This document shows positions 46,601 to 57,365 of a DNA stretch of 64,000 nucleotides, piece after piece. Positions within the stretch are counted from its first letter, which is position 1. Each line of letters begins with the position of its first letter. Location: NCBI GenBank assembly GCA_026874595.1, contig CM049321.1:1862479-1926478 (forward strand), given 5' to 3'. Position numbers and translations under genes: made by a program. This stretch comes from Sipunculus nudus (taxonomy: Eukaryota; Annelida; Sipuncula; Golfingiida; Sipunculidae). The notes beneath the pieces were generated by a model that worked only from the letters and a program-made list of their open reading frames with translations, did not search any database and was not told the DNA's origin.

Positions 46601-48355
46601 GGGCCGATTGTATAAAGTAAATGTGATGCCTGTGGACCCATGGTATAAAGTAAATGTTGATGCCTGTGGGCCGATTGTATTAAGTAAATGTTGATGCCTG
46701 TGGGCCGATGGTATTAAGTTTATGTGATGCCCGTAGGCCGATGGTATAAAGTAAATGTTGATGCCTGTGGGCCGAGGGTATAAAGTAAATGTTGATGCCT
46801 GTGGGCCGATGGTATTAAGTAAATGTTGATGCCTGTGGGCCGATGGTATTAAGTTTATGTGATGCCTGTAGGCCGATTGTATAAAGTAAATGTTGATGCC
46901 TGTGGGCCCATGGTATAAAGTAAATGTTGATGCCTGTGGGCTGATGGTATTAAGTAAATGTTGATGCCTGTGGGCCGATGGTATTAAGTTTATGTGATGC
47001 CTGTAGGCCGATGGTATAAAGTAAATGTTGATGCCTGTGGGCCGATTGTATAAAGTAAATGTTGATGCCTGATGTGGTTTGCAATAAATGTTGATGCTTG
47101 GGGCCGGTGGTATAATGTAAATGTTGATGCCTGTGAGCCGATGGTTTGCAGTAAATATTGATGCCTGTTAGCCGATGGTATTAAGTTAATATGGATGCCT
47201 GTTGGCCGATGGTATAAAGTAAACGTGATGCTAGCGGGCCGATGGTATAAAGTTAATGTTGATACCTGTGGGTCGATGGTACGCAGTAAATGTTGATGCC
47301 TATGGCCCGAGGGTATAAAGTAAATGTTGATAGCTGTGGCCCGAGGGTATAAAGTAAATGTTGATGCCTGTGGGCCAATTGTATAAAGTTAATGTGATGC
47401 CTTTGGGCCAATTGTATAAAGTTAATGTAATGCCTGTGGACCGATGGTATAAAGTAAATGTTGATGCCTGTGGGCCGATGGTATTAAGTAAATGTTGATG
47501 CCTGTGGGACGATGGTATAAAGTAAATGATGATGCCTGTGGACCGATGGTATAAAGTAAATGTTGATAGCTGTGGCCCGAGGGTATAAAGTAAATGTTGA
47601 TGCCTGTGGGCCAATTGTATAAAGTTAATGTGATGCCTTTGGGCCAATTGTATAAAGTTAATGTAATGCCTGTGGGCCGATGGTATAAAGTAAATGTTGA
47701 TGCCTGTAGGCCGATGGTATAAAGTAAATGTTGATAGCTGTGGCCCGAGGGTATAAAGTAAATGTTGATGCCTGTGGGCCAATTGTATAAAGTTAATGTG
47801 ATGCCTTTGGGCCAATTGTATAAAGTTAATGTAATGCCTGTGGACCGATGGTATAAAGTAAATGTTGATGCCTGTGGGCCGATGGTATTAAGTAAATGTT
47901 GATGCCTGTGGGACGATGGTATAAAGTAAATGATGATGCCTGTGGACCGATGGTATAAAGTAAATGTTGATGCCTGTTGACCGATTGTATAAAGTAAATG
48001 TGATGCCTGTGGACCGATGATATAAAGTAAATGTGATGCCTGTGGACCGATGATATAAAGTAAATGTTGATGCCTGTGGGCCGATTGTATAAAGTAAATG
48101 TGATGCCTGTGGATCGATGGTATAAAGTAAATGTTGATGCCTGTTGACCGATTGAGTAGAGTAAATGTTAATGCCTGTGGGCCGATGGTTTGCAGTAAAT
48201 GTTGATGCCTGTGAGCCGATAGTATTAAATTAATATCGATGCCTGTGGGCCGATGGTATTAAGTATATGTTGATGTCTGTTGCCCCAGGGTATAAAGTAA
48301 ATGTTGATGCCTTTGGACCGATTGTATAAAGTAAATGTTGATACCTGTGAACCTA
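40618..48355. repeat. 34-bp minisatellite with multi-level higher-order structure (array D)
   Basis: About 225 copies of a unit near 34 bp: atgcctgtgggccgatggta then taaagtaaatgttg. A five-unit (~168-bp) higher-order repeat, marked by 'cgattgtatcggtaaatatt' and 'gacggtctaaagtaaatg', is visible from 41300. A larger block recurs: the marker 'gaagactgtttgctgatgg' is at about 41264, 43150 and 45408, spacings 1886 and 2258. The right end is built from variants with 'ctgtggcccgagggtataaa' and 'ccaattgtataaag'. Minus-strand open frames of 65-171 codons (His/Tyr/Pro/Ile-rich) come from the period and are not genes. Confidence 0.95.
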
Positions 48356-48821
48356 TGGTATTGATTCGGTCGGCTTTCCCTCAAATTTCCATGGCCTGTT
48401 TACCCACCTGGTGGGTCTGGGCATTAACCCTCAACCCCCCCCCCCCCGCCAAAGTGGAAATAATGCGTGTCAGTGAGAGGACACTCGACTGTCTGTAGGC
48501 TAGACCTTTTAAAAGGCTGTCACTAGGGGGCGTCAATACAGAGGGAGATGAGGGGTATATATCCCTTCCACCTTTCAGCACGGGGAGGATGGTCAATGTT
48601 ATTTTCCCCTCGTCATTCAGAGAATTATATTTATATATTGGAAATGAAATACATAAATAATTAAAATTATAGACTTTGGGTTCTATTTGTTATTTTACCA
48701 GGAAATATATATCTCAACCAAGTTTAGAAAGTACCCTATTCGGCAAAACATATAATTCCTTATTTCATAAAACCTTATACTTAATTGTAATATATTTGAT
48801 ATGTGCCATACATAAAATAAC

Positions 48822-48824
<3 letters not shown>
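48356..48824. other. Junction region with dispersed repeat
   Basis: Contains poly-C at about 48437-48446. A segment at 48530-48600 (gggcgtcaatacagagggag, gaggggtatatatcccttcc) resembles the G-rich repeat at 2775-2915. No gene. Confidence 0.45.

Positions 48825-48886
<62 letters not shown>
48825..48886. repeat. (TA)n microsatellite
   Basis: About 30 TA dinucleotides. Confidence 0.95.
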
Positions 48887-48890
<4 letters not shown>

Positions 48891-48924
48891 GTATTGTTCA
48901 CATAGCGTGAATTCAATACATCGC

Positions 48925-49002
48925 GGTGATAGATCTGTTTCGTGAGAGCAGCATTCAAGCCGGCTCACTCTTCAGGTACAGCACTCACGAAACAGATCTG
49001 TC
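48925..49002 (-). ncRNA. Hammerhead-ribozyme-like motif within an inverted repeat
   Basis: On the minus strand the order is CTGAAGA (48975-48969, fitting the hammerhead core C-U-G-A-N-G-A), GTGAG, a 17-base loop, CTCAC (a perfect 5-bp stem II), then GAAA (48941-48938) and CAGATCTATC. Family knowledge: PLEs carry minimal hammerheads with a very short stem III closed before a U-H cleavage site. Missing: I see no stem I pairing, and stem III contains a C:A mismatch, so self-cleavage is doubtful. The motif is embedded in an inverted repeat with 19-base arms at 48928-48946 and 48984-49002. Confidence 0.35.
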
Positions 49003-49038
49003 GCACAAACTGATGAAGTCAAACTAACCGTACTTTAA

Positions 49039-49042
<4 letters not shown>

Positions 49043-49080
<38 letters not shown>
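49043..49080. repeat. (TA)n microsatellite at the 5' edge of the PLE
   Basis: About 19 TA dinucleotides directly before the truncated coding sequence. Confidence 0.95.
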
Positions 49081-49087
<7 letters not shown>

Positions 49088-49407
49088 CCAGTAAAGGTAT
49101 AGTCTATGCCATACTATGTAAAATATGTCCAGGAGTTATTTATATAGGCGAAACCAGCCTTATGCTAAGTCTCAGAATAAATGGCCACAGACAGTCCATT
49201 AAAGCGCTAGACACTAACCTACCGGTCGGAGAACATTTTTCTCAACAGGAACACTCGCCAGAATGCATGCAGATTTGCGTTCTAAAGGGCCACCTTACCT
49301 ACACACGACAACGACAGATATGGGAACTAAAATTGATTGACAAATTTGACACCATAAGGAAAGGATTAAATCGCGATGCCGTTTTCATGGCACACTACAG
49401 ACATTGA
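49081..49407 (+). pseudogene. Penelope-like element, GIY-YIG endonuclease C-terminus (5'-truncated)
   Basis: Open from 49081 to a TGA at 49405-49407, with no in-frame start before 49162 because the element is truncated at the (TA)n. It reads GIVYAILCKICPGVIYIGET, the GIY...YIG core with a paired-Cys insert. After that come SLRINGHRQSI, LPVGEHFSQQEHSPE, CVLKGHLTYTRQRQIWELKL, then DKFDTIRKGLNRD and ends MAHYRH. Family knowledge: in Penelope-like retroelements this endonuclease follows the reverse transcriptase. The R...H (R-x-N-G-H), the E of 'WE.KLI.KFDT' and 'GLNRD' are characteristic. The RT domain is absent upstream, so this copy cannot move by itself. The retained frame is intact, suggesting a fairly young insertion. 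Confidence 0.88.
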
Positions 49408-49956
49408 GACCTACCATAATATAAAAAGCACCGAACGACCCCTCCATATCGATAATGACGTAACGTCATTCCTCATGCATACCTGCACATTCCCGCCACT
49501 GATACCGCCGTGTTGTGAGATCATCTCTCGGGCTAACACACAATACTAATATCAAGTAATCGACAAACGTCATCATCTTATACGTAAACTTTCTGATACA
49601 GACTATTTAATATATCATTTAATACACCATTTATATATGGATTATCTCTATTCATAATCATGGACTTGCACAACCAGATCGCCACCACATTAGTCGTCAA
49701 TCATTAACAGTAAGCCGATGAGCATAATGAACTTTAAACCTTTATTGTGTCAGAGGACATGAACTCAACATAACCCGGACACTCATAACAGCATTATGGG
49801 TAAATAACAATGACACACTCGGAACCTGGGTCAACATGATACAAATTCACAGTAGCCAATCACATATCCATTACACTATACCATGCATTATGGTCATTAG
49901 AAATTGTTCATCTAACATATATATACAGCTGATTTCTATACCTTTCCACTTGACAC

Positions 49957-50010
49957 CTGATGAAGAAGCTATAAACTTCGAAAACTCGTGGTTGAATTAA
50001 ACAGTTAGTC
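49957..50010 (+). ncRNA. Hammerhead-like core at the PLE 3' end
   Basis: CTGATGA (49957-49963) is followed by GAAG...CTTC (a 4-bp hairpin with one extra A) and GAAA (49980-49983), then a GTC at about 50008-50010. This is the order of the hammerhead core (CUGAUGA, stem II, GAAA, stem III, GUC). Stem II is off by one base and stem I is not clear, so it is a likely degenerate ribozyme rather than a certain active one. Confidence 0.4.
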
Positions 50011-50033
50011 AACACTAAGGCGTCTTCATCCTG

Positions 50034-50037
<4 letters not shown>

Positions 50038-50099
<62 letters not shown>

Positions 50100-50104
50100 A
50101 TATA
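50038..50104. repeat. (TA)n microsatellite at the 3' edge of the PLE
   Basis: About 28 TA dinucleotides followed by TGTATATA. Confidence 0.95.
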
Positions 50105-50734
50105 TTAATATACCAGTTATTATAAATATATATGTGTGTGTGTGTTTATAAAAAAAAGATGCCCGTAATACCCTCTGACGCATGTGAGTCATCTCCCCCC
50201 ATCACTGTAGATAAATTGACGCCACTGTCGGTCACAATGACAGATTATTTACCCCGGGATAGCTCTGGTAAATTATTGTGGATCTGCATCAAGGTGAATG
50301 GCGCCATCTAGGTAAGACCGACTCAACCACCTGAAGCTGTAGCATGTACCTCGGTATCTGGCTATAACTCTTTAAAAAAATGAGAAGTTTTCATTATAAC
50401 AGCTTAAATTAAAGATTGATATTAAGTAATAATTGATTTATAATTAAATAATGTTTTTAGGAGCCTCATCCTTTCACATTATTACAAGGACAAAGTGCAT
50501 TTTTTGCAAATTAAAGTCATTTGATATTTAAATGAAACTATTAGATCTATTTTACTATGTATAATCACTGACGTGAAAGTGTATAACAGTAATCAAACCA
50601 ACAGCAAAATGTTGCTTACCTCTCACGGGGGACACCGTGATCAGCTTTTGTTGTTCCACCAGTCCCTGCTAAGAGAGTAGCTCACATCTGTCAAATCCCT
50701 CCCACTAATCCGTGGGGTGGAGGGACAACATCAC
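50105..50734. other. Unassigned sequence between PLE and array E
   Basis: Short (TG)n near 50132. 'gtggatctgcatcaaggtga' near 50279 recalls the sequence near 8040. No gene recognised. Confidence 0.4.
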
Positions 50735-53700
50735 GTCCACCATTCATCATCGTCCGCCATCAGAGTGAGTCAACTCCGCCATTCAGCATCGTCCCTCCGC
50801 CAGAGTTAGTCATCTCCACCATTCATCATCGTCCGCCACCAGGGTTAGTCATCTCCACCATTCATCTTCGTCCGCAACTAGGGTTAGTCATCTCCACCAT
50901 TCCGCATCGTCCTTCCACCATGGTTAGTCATCTCTATCATTCAGCATCGTCCCTCCACCAGGGTTAGTCATCTCCACCATTCATTATCGTCCACAACCAG
51001 GGTTAGACATCTCCATCATTCATCATCGTCCGCCACTAGGGTTAGTCATCTCCACCATTCATCATCGCCGCAACCAGGGTTAGTCATCTCCACCATTCAT
51101 CATCGTCCCTCCACAAGGGTAAGTCATCTCCACCATTCATCATCGTCCCTTAACCAGGGTTAGTCATCTCCACCATTCACAATCATCCCTTCACCAGGGT
51201 TAGTCATCTCACCATTCATCATCGTCCCTCCACCAGTGTTAGACATCTCCGCCATTCATCATCGTCCCTCCACCAGTGTTAGACATCTCCACCATTCAGC
51301 ATCGTCCCTCCACCAGTGTAAGTCATCTCAGCCATTCATCATCGTCCCTCCACCAAGGTTAGTTATCTGCACCATTCATCATCGTCCCTCCACCAGGTTA
51401 GTCATCTCCATCATTGATCATCGTCCGCCACCAAGGTTAGTCATTTCCACCATTCATCATTGTCCCTTCACCAGGGTTAGCCATCTCCACCATTCATCAT
51501 CGTCTTTCACCAGGGTAAGTCATCTCCGCCATTCATCATTGTCCCTTCACCAGGGTCAGTCATCTCCACCATTCATCATCGTCCCTCCATCAGGCTTAGT
51601 CATCTGCACCATTCATCATCGTCCCTCCACCAGGGTTAGTCATCTGCACCATTCATCATCGTCCCTCCACCAGGGTCAGTCATCTCCACGATTCATCATC
51701 GTCCCTCCACCAGAATTAGTCATCTCCACAATTCATCATTGTCTCTCCACCAGGGTTAGTCATCTCCACCATTCATCATCTTCCGCCACCAGGGTTAGTA
51801 ATCTCCACCATTCATCATCGTCCCTCAACCAGGGTTAGTCATCTCCCCCATTCATCATCGTCCCTCCGCCAGAGTTAGTCATCTCCACCATTCATCATCG
51901 TCCGCCACCAGGGTTAGTCATCTCCACCATTCATCTTCGTCCGCAACTAGGGTTAGTCATCTCCACCATTCCGCATCGTCCTTCCACCATGGTTAGTCAT
52001 CTCTATCATTCAGCATCGTCCCTCCACCAGGGTTAGTCATCTCCACCATTCATTATCGTCCACAACCAGGGTTAGACATCTCCATCATTCATCATCGTCC
52101 GCCACTAGGGTTAGTCATCTCCACCATTCATCATCGCCGCAACCAGGGTTAGTCATCTCCACCATTCATCATCGTCCCTCCACAAGGGTAAGTCATCTCC
52201 ACCATTCATCATCGTCCCTTAACCAGGGTTAGTCATCTCCACCATTCACAATCATCCCTTCACCAGGGTTAGTCATCTCACCATTCATCATCGTCCCTCC
52301 ACCAGTGTTAGACATCTCCGCCATTCATCATCGTCCCTCCACCAGTGTTAGACATCTCCACCATTCAGCATCGTCCCTCCACCAGTGTAAGTCATCTCAG
52401 CCATTCATCATCGTCCCTCCACCAAGGTTAGTTATCTGCACCATTCATCATCGTCCCTCCACCAGGTTAGTCATCTCCATCATTGATCATCGTCCGCCAC
52501 CAAGGTTAGTCATTTCCACCATTCATCATTGTCCCTTCACCAGGGTTAGCCATCTCCACCATTCATCATCGTCTTTCACCAGGGTAAGTCATCTCCGCCA
52601 TTCATCATTGTCCCTTCACCAGGGTCAGTCATCTCCACCATTCATCATCGTCCCTCCATCAGGCTTAGTCATCTGCACCATTCATCATCGTCCCTCCACC
52701 AGGGTTAGTCATCTGCACCATTCATCATCGTCCCTCCACCAGGGTCAGTCATCTCCACGATTCATCATCGTCCCTCCACCAGAATTAGTCATCTCCACAA
52801 TTCATCATTGTCTCTCCACCAGGGTTAGTCATCTCAACCATTCATCATCTTCCGCCACCAGGGTTAGTAATCTCCACCATTCATCATCGTCCCTCAACCA
52901 GGGTTAGTCATCTCCCCCATTCATCATCGTCCCTCCCCCAGGGTCAGTCAACTCCACCATTCATCATCGTCCCTCCACCAGGGTCAGTCATCTCCACCAT
53001 TCATCATCGTCCGCCACCAGGGGAAACTCATCTCCACCATTCATCATCGTCCGCCACAAGATTTAGTCATCTCCACCATTCATCATCGTCCCTCAACCAG
53101 GGTTAGTCATCTCCACCATTCATCATCATCCCTTCACCAGGGTTTGTCATCTCACCATTCATCATCGTCCCTTCACCAGGGTTAGCCATTTCCACCATTC
53201 ATCATCGTCTTCCACCAGGCTTAGTCATCTCCACAATAAATCATCGTCCCTCCACCAGTTTAAGCCATCTCCGCCATTCATTATCGTCCCTCCGTCAGGG
53301 TTATTATCCCCACCATTCATCATCGTCCGCCACCAGGGTTAATTATCTCCACCATTTATCTTCGTCCCTCCACCAGAATTTGTCATCTCCACCATTCATC
53401 ATTGTCCCTCCACCAGGGTTAAGCATCTCCACCATTCATCATCATCCCTTCACCAGGGTTAGTTATCTCCACCATTTATCATCGTCCCTCCACCAGAATT
53501 TGTCATCTCCACCATTCATCATTGTCCCTCCACCAGGGTTAAGCATCTCCACCATTCATCATCATCCCTTCACCAGGGTTAGTCATCTCCACCATTCTTC
53601 ATCGTCCCTCCACAAGGGTTAGTCATTTCCACAATTAATCATCGTCCCTCCACCAGAGTTAGTTATTTCCACCCTTCATCATTGTCCCTTCACCATGGTT

Positions 53701-56700
53701 AGTCAACTCCCCACTTATCATTGTCCGCCACCAGGGTTAGTCATGTCCATCATTCATCATAGTCCGCCACAAGGGTTAGTCATCTTCACCATTCATCATC
53801 GTTCCTCCAGCAGAATTAGTCATCTCCACCATTTATCATTGTCCCTCCAACAGGGTTTAGCATCTCCACCATTCATCATCATCCCTTCATCAGGCTTTGT
53901 CATCTCCACCATTTATTATCGTCCCTCCAGCATGGTTAGTCATCTCTACCCTTCATCATCGTCCCTCCAGCAGGGTTAGTCATCTCCACCATTCATCATC
54001 GTCCCTCCACCAGGTTAGTCATCTCCATCATTGATCATCGTCCGCCACCAAGGTTAGTCATTTCCACCATTCATCATTGTCCCTTCACCAGGGTTAGCCA
54101 TCTCCACCATTCATCATCGTCTTTCACCAGGGTAAGTCATCTCCGCCATTCATCATTGTCCCTTCACCAGGGTCAGTCATCTCCACCATTCATCATCGTC
54201 CCTCCATCAGGCTTAGTCATCTGCACCATTCATCATCGTCCCTCCACCAGGGTTAGTCATCTGCACCATTCATCATCGTCCCTCCACCAGGGTCAGTCAT
54301 CTCCACGATTCATCATCGTCCCTCCACCAGAATTAGTCATCTCCACAATTCATCATTGTCTCTCCACCAGGGTTAGTCATCTCCACCATTCATCATCTTC
54401 CGCCACCAGGGTTAGTAATCTCCACCATTCATCATCGTCCCTCAACCAGGGTTAGTCATCTCCCCCATTCATCATCGTCCCTCCCCCAGGGTCAGTCAAC
54501 TCCACCATTCATCATCGTCCCTCCACCAGGGTCAGTCATCTCCACCATTCATCATCGTCCGCCACCAGGGGAAACTCATCTCCACCATTCATCATCGTCC
54601 GCCACAAGATTTAGTCATCTCCACCATTCATCATCGTCCCTCAACCAGGGTTAGTCATCTCCACCATTCATCATCATCCCTTCACCAGGGTTTGTCATCT
54701 CACCATTCATCATCGTCCCTTCACCAGGGTTAGCCATCTCCACCATTCATCATCGTCTTCCACCAGGCTTAGTCATCTCCACAATAAATCATCGTCCCTC
54801 CACCAGTTTAAGCCATCTCCGCCATTCATTATCGTCCCTCCGTCAGGGTTATTATCCCCACCATTCATCATCGTCCGCCACCAGGGTTAATTATCTCCAC
54901 CATTTATCTTCGTCCCTCCACCAGAATTTGTCATCTCCACCATTCATCATTGTCCCTCCACCAGGGTTAAGCATCTCCACCATTCATCATCATCCCTTCA
55001 CCAGGGTTAGTTATCTCCACCATTTATCATCGTCCCTCCACCAGAATTTGTCATCTCCACCATTCATCATTGTCCCTCCACCAGGGTTAAGCATCTCCAC
55101 CATTCATCATCTTCCCTTCACCAGGGTTAGTCATCTCCACCATTCTTCATCGTCCCTCCACAAGGGTTAGTCATTTCCACAATTAATCATCGTCCCTCCA
55201 CCAGAGTTAGTTATTTCCACCCTTCATCATTGTCCCTTCACCATGGTTAGTCAACTCCCCACTTATCATTGTCCGCCACCAGGGTTAGTCATGTCCATCA
55301 TTCATCATAGTCCGCCACAAGGGTTAGTCATCTTCACCATTCATCATCGTTCCTCCAGCAGAATTAGTCATCTCCACCATTTATCATTGTCCCTCCAACA
55401 GGGTTTAGCATCTCCACCATTCATCATCATCCCTTCATCAGGCTTTGTCATCTCCACCATTCATTATCGTCTCTCCAGCATGGTTAGTCATCTCTACCCT
55501 TCATCATCGTCCCTCCAGCAGGGTTAGTCATCTCCACCATTCATCATCGTCCCTCCACCAGGGATAGTCATCTCCACCCTTCATCATTGTCCCTCCACAA
55601 GGGTTAGTCATCTCCACAATTCATCATTGTCCCTCCACCAGGGTTAGTCATCTCCACCATTCATCATCTTCCGCCACCAGGGTAAGTAATCTCCACCATT
55701 CATCATCGTCCCTCAACCAGGGTTAGTCATCTCCCCCATTGATCATCGTCCCTCCCCCAGGGTCAGTCATCTCCACCATTCATCATCGTCCCTCCACCAG
55801 GGTCAGTCATCTCCACCGTTCATCATCGTCCCTCCACCATGGTTAGTCATCTCCAACATTCATCATCGTCCGCCACCAGGGTTACTCATCTCCACCATTC
55901 ATCATCGTCCGCCATAAGATTTAGTCATCTCCACCATTCATCATCGTCCCTCAACCAGGGTTAGTCATCTCCACCATTCATCATCATCCCTTCACCAGGG
56001 TTTGTCATCTCACCATTCATCATCGTCCCTTCACCAGGGTTAGCCATCTCCACCATTCATCATCGTCTTCCACCAGGCTTAGTCATCTCCACAATTCATC
56101 ATCGTCCCTCCACCAGTTTAAGCCATCTCCGCCATTCATTATCGTCCCTCCGTCAGGGTTATTATCTCCACCATTCATCATCGTCCGCCACCAGGGTTAG
56201 TTTTCTCCACCATTCATCATTGTCCCTCCACCAGGGTTAAGCATCTCCACCATTCATCATCATCCCTTCACCAGGGTTAGTCATCTCCACCATTCTTCAT
56301 CGTCCCTCCACAAGGGTTCGTCATTTCCACAATTAATCATCGTCCCTCCACCAGAGTTAGTTATTTCCACCCTTCATCATTGTCCCTTCACCAGGGTTAG
56401 TCAACTCCCCACTCATCATTGTCCGCCACCAGGGTTAGTCATGTCCATCATTCATCATAGTCCGCCACAAGGGTTAGTCATCTTCACCATTCATCATCGT
56501 TCCTCCAGCAGAATTAGTCATCTCCACCATTTATCATCGTCCCTCCAACAGGGTTTAGCATCTCCACCATTCATCATCATCCCTTCACCAGGCTTAGTCA
56601 TCTCCACTATTCATTATCGTCCCTCCAGCATGGTTAGTCATCTCTACCCTTCATCATCGTCCCTCCACCAGGGATAGTCATCTCCACCCTTCATCATTGT

Positions 56701-56738
56701 CCCTCCACAAGGGTTAGTCATCTCCACCACCCATCATC
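50735..56738. repeat. ~40-bp minisatellite with kilobase-scale duplications (array E)
   Basis: About 150 copies of a 39/40-bp unit: gtccctccaccagggttagt then catctccaccattcatcatc. Two levels of recent duplication are visible. A 1069-bp block (about 50790-51858) is repeated at 51859-52927. The 200-codon frames starting at 51236 and 52305 differ at only one residue. A 1548-bp block (about 52450-53997) is repeated at 53998-55545. A third, shortened copy runs to 56738. The Ser/His/Pro/Ile-rich plus-strand frames are repeat by-products with no start context, domain or splice partner. Confidence 0.95.
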
Positions 56739-57365
56739 GTCCGTTGTGTGTCTACACACGTTCTATGCTGCTGAGGTCAGCTGGTCTAGCGCTAGGGTGA
56801 TAGTCCAAGAGCAGTCAATCCGTTTTCAGCGTGTGCAGTGTTAAGGAGCGACACTAGAAACGAGCATGGCCGAAACAAACAAACCTGTTTGGGTGACCCT
56901 CCGTGGATTCCTTTGGACCTGCCTTATGATGATGTAAAACCTCGCCGCAAAAAGGTTTTGCCGAGAACTGAATTGCCTATATGCCTAACGGCAGATCCTG
57001 ATGTTTATCGTAAAAGATCTCCCTGACAGGATGCAGTTTTATCATGAGCGGCAACGGTGCGTAACCTATTTATTTAGGCACAGACTGAGAGAGCCCTAAG
57101 TCGAACAAGTCGCCGCTCTCGGCCGAATACGCCACTGAATCGCCGTCTCCTGACAATCCGACTGACGCCGATCAAGACAGCGATCAAGGCCCCCTGACAG
57201 TTAGTTATCCACGATAATGCCGACGTCGCTACACAGTCCCCACCGCAGACCCAGAGACGGAAACGCCACCTGCCGGTATCCCCGAGTGTTACCAGAACTT
57301 CGATTCGCCCCCGGACTATTGACCATGGAACTCCACCCTTAGATGGACCGCCGCACGGGGTAAAT
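56739..57365 (+). pseudogene. G+C-rich decayed coding-like block, identity unknown
   Basis: Distinctly G+C-rich between the minisatellite and AT-rich DNA. Two stretches look once coding. Near 56850-57026 a frame reads DPPWIPLDLPYDDVKPRRKK. Near 57105-57330 a Pro/Glu/Asp-rich frame reads KSPLSAEYATESPSPDNPTD and later PAGIPECYQNFDSPPDY, with an in-frame TAA between. No domain recognised. It could be a degraded gag-like or linker part of a retroelement, or an exonised host fragment. Confidence 0.35.

Larger units (their letters stand above)
49081..50037 (+). mobile_element. 5'-truncated Penelope-like retroelement
   Basis: The element covers the GIY-YIG coding end, ~550 bases of 3' sequence, and a terminus with 'acctgatgaagaagctataa', 'acttcgaaaactcgtgg', 'acagttagtc' and 'aacactaaggcgtcttcatc' 'ctgtt'. 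That terminal wording (CTGATGA, short stem, GAAA, then 'gttagtc...ctaaggcg') matches what I recall of PLE ends in other animals. (TA)n borders both sides (49043-49080 and 50038-50095), consistent with insertion into, or mobilisation with, a TA microsatellite. Confidence 0.75.

Noticed and set aside
42534-47815. His/Tyr/Pro/Ile-rich minus-strand ORFs up to 171 codons in array D
   Set aside because: They follow directly from the 34-bp period, which cycles through all frames. There is no domain and the ends simply fall where the repeat varies.
49009-49020. Plus-strand CTGATGA at 49010 as the core of a hammerhead
   Set aside because: The upstream GAAACAGATCTGTC is on the wrong side for a normal order, only seven bases are available for stem I, and no GAAA follows.
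51236-56677. Ser/His-rich plus-strand ORFs (up to 200 codons) in array E
   Set aside because: Translation of the 40-bp minisatellite. The near-identity of two copies reflects DNA duplication, not protein conservation.
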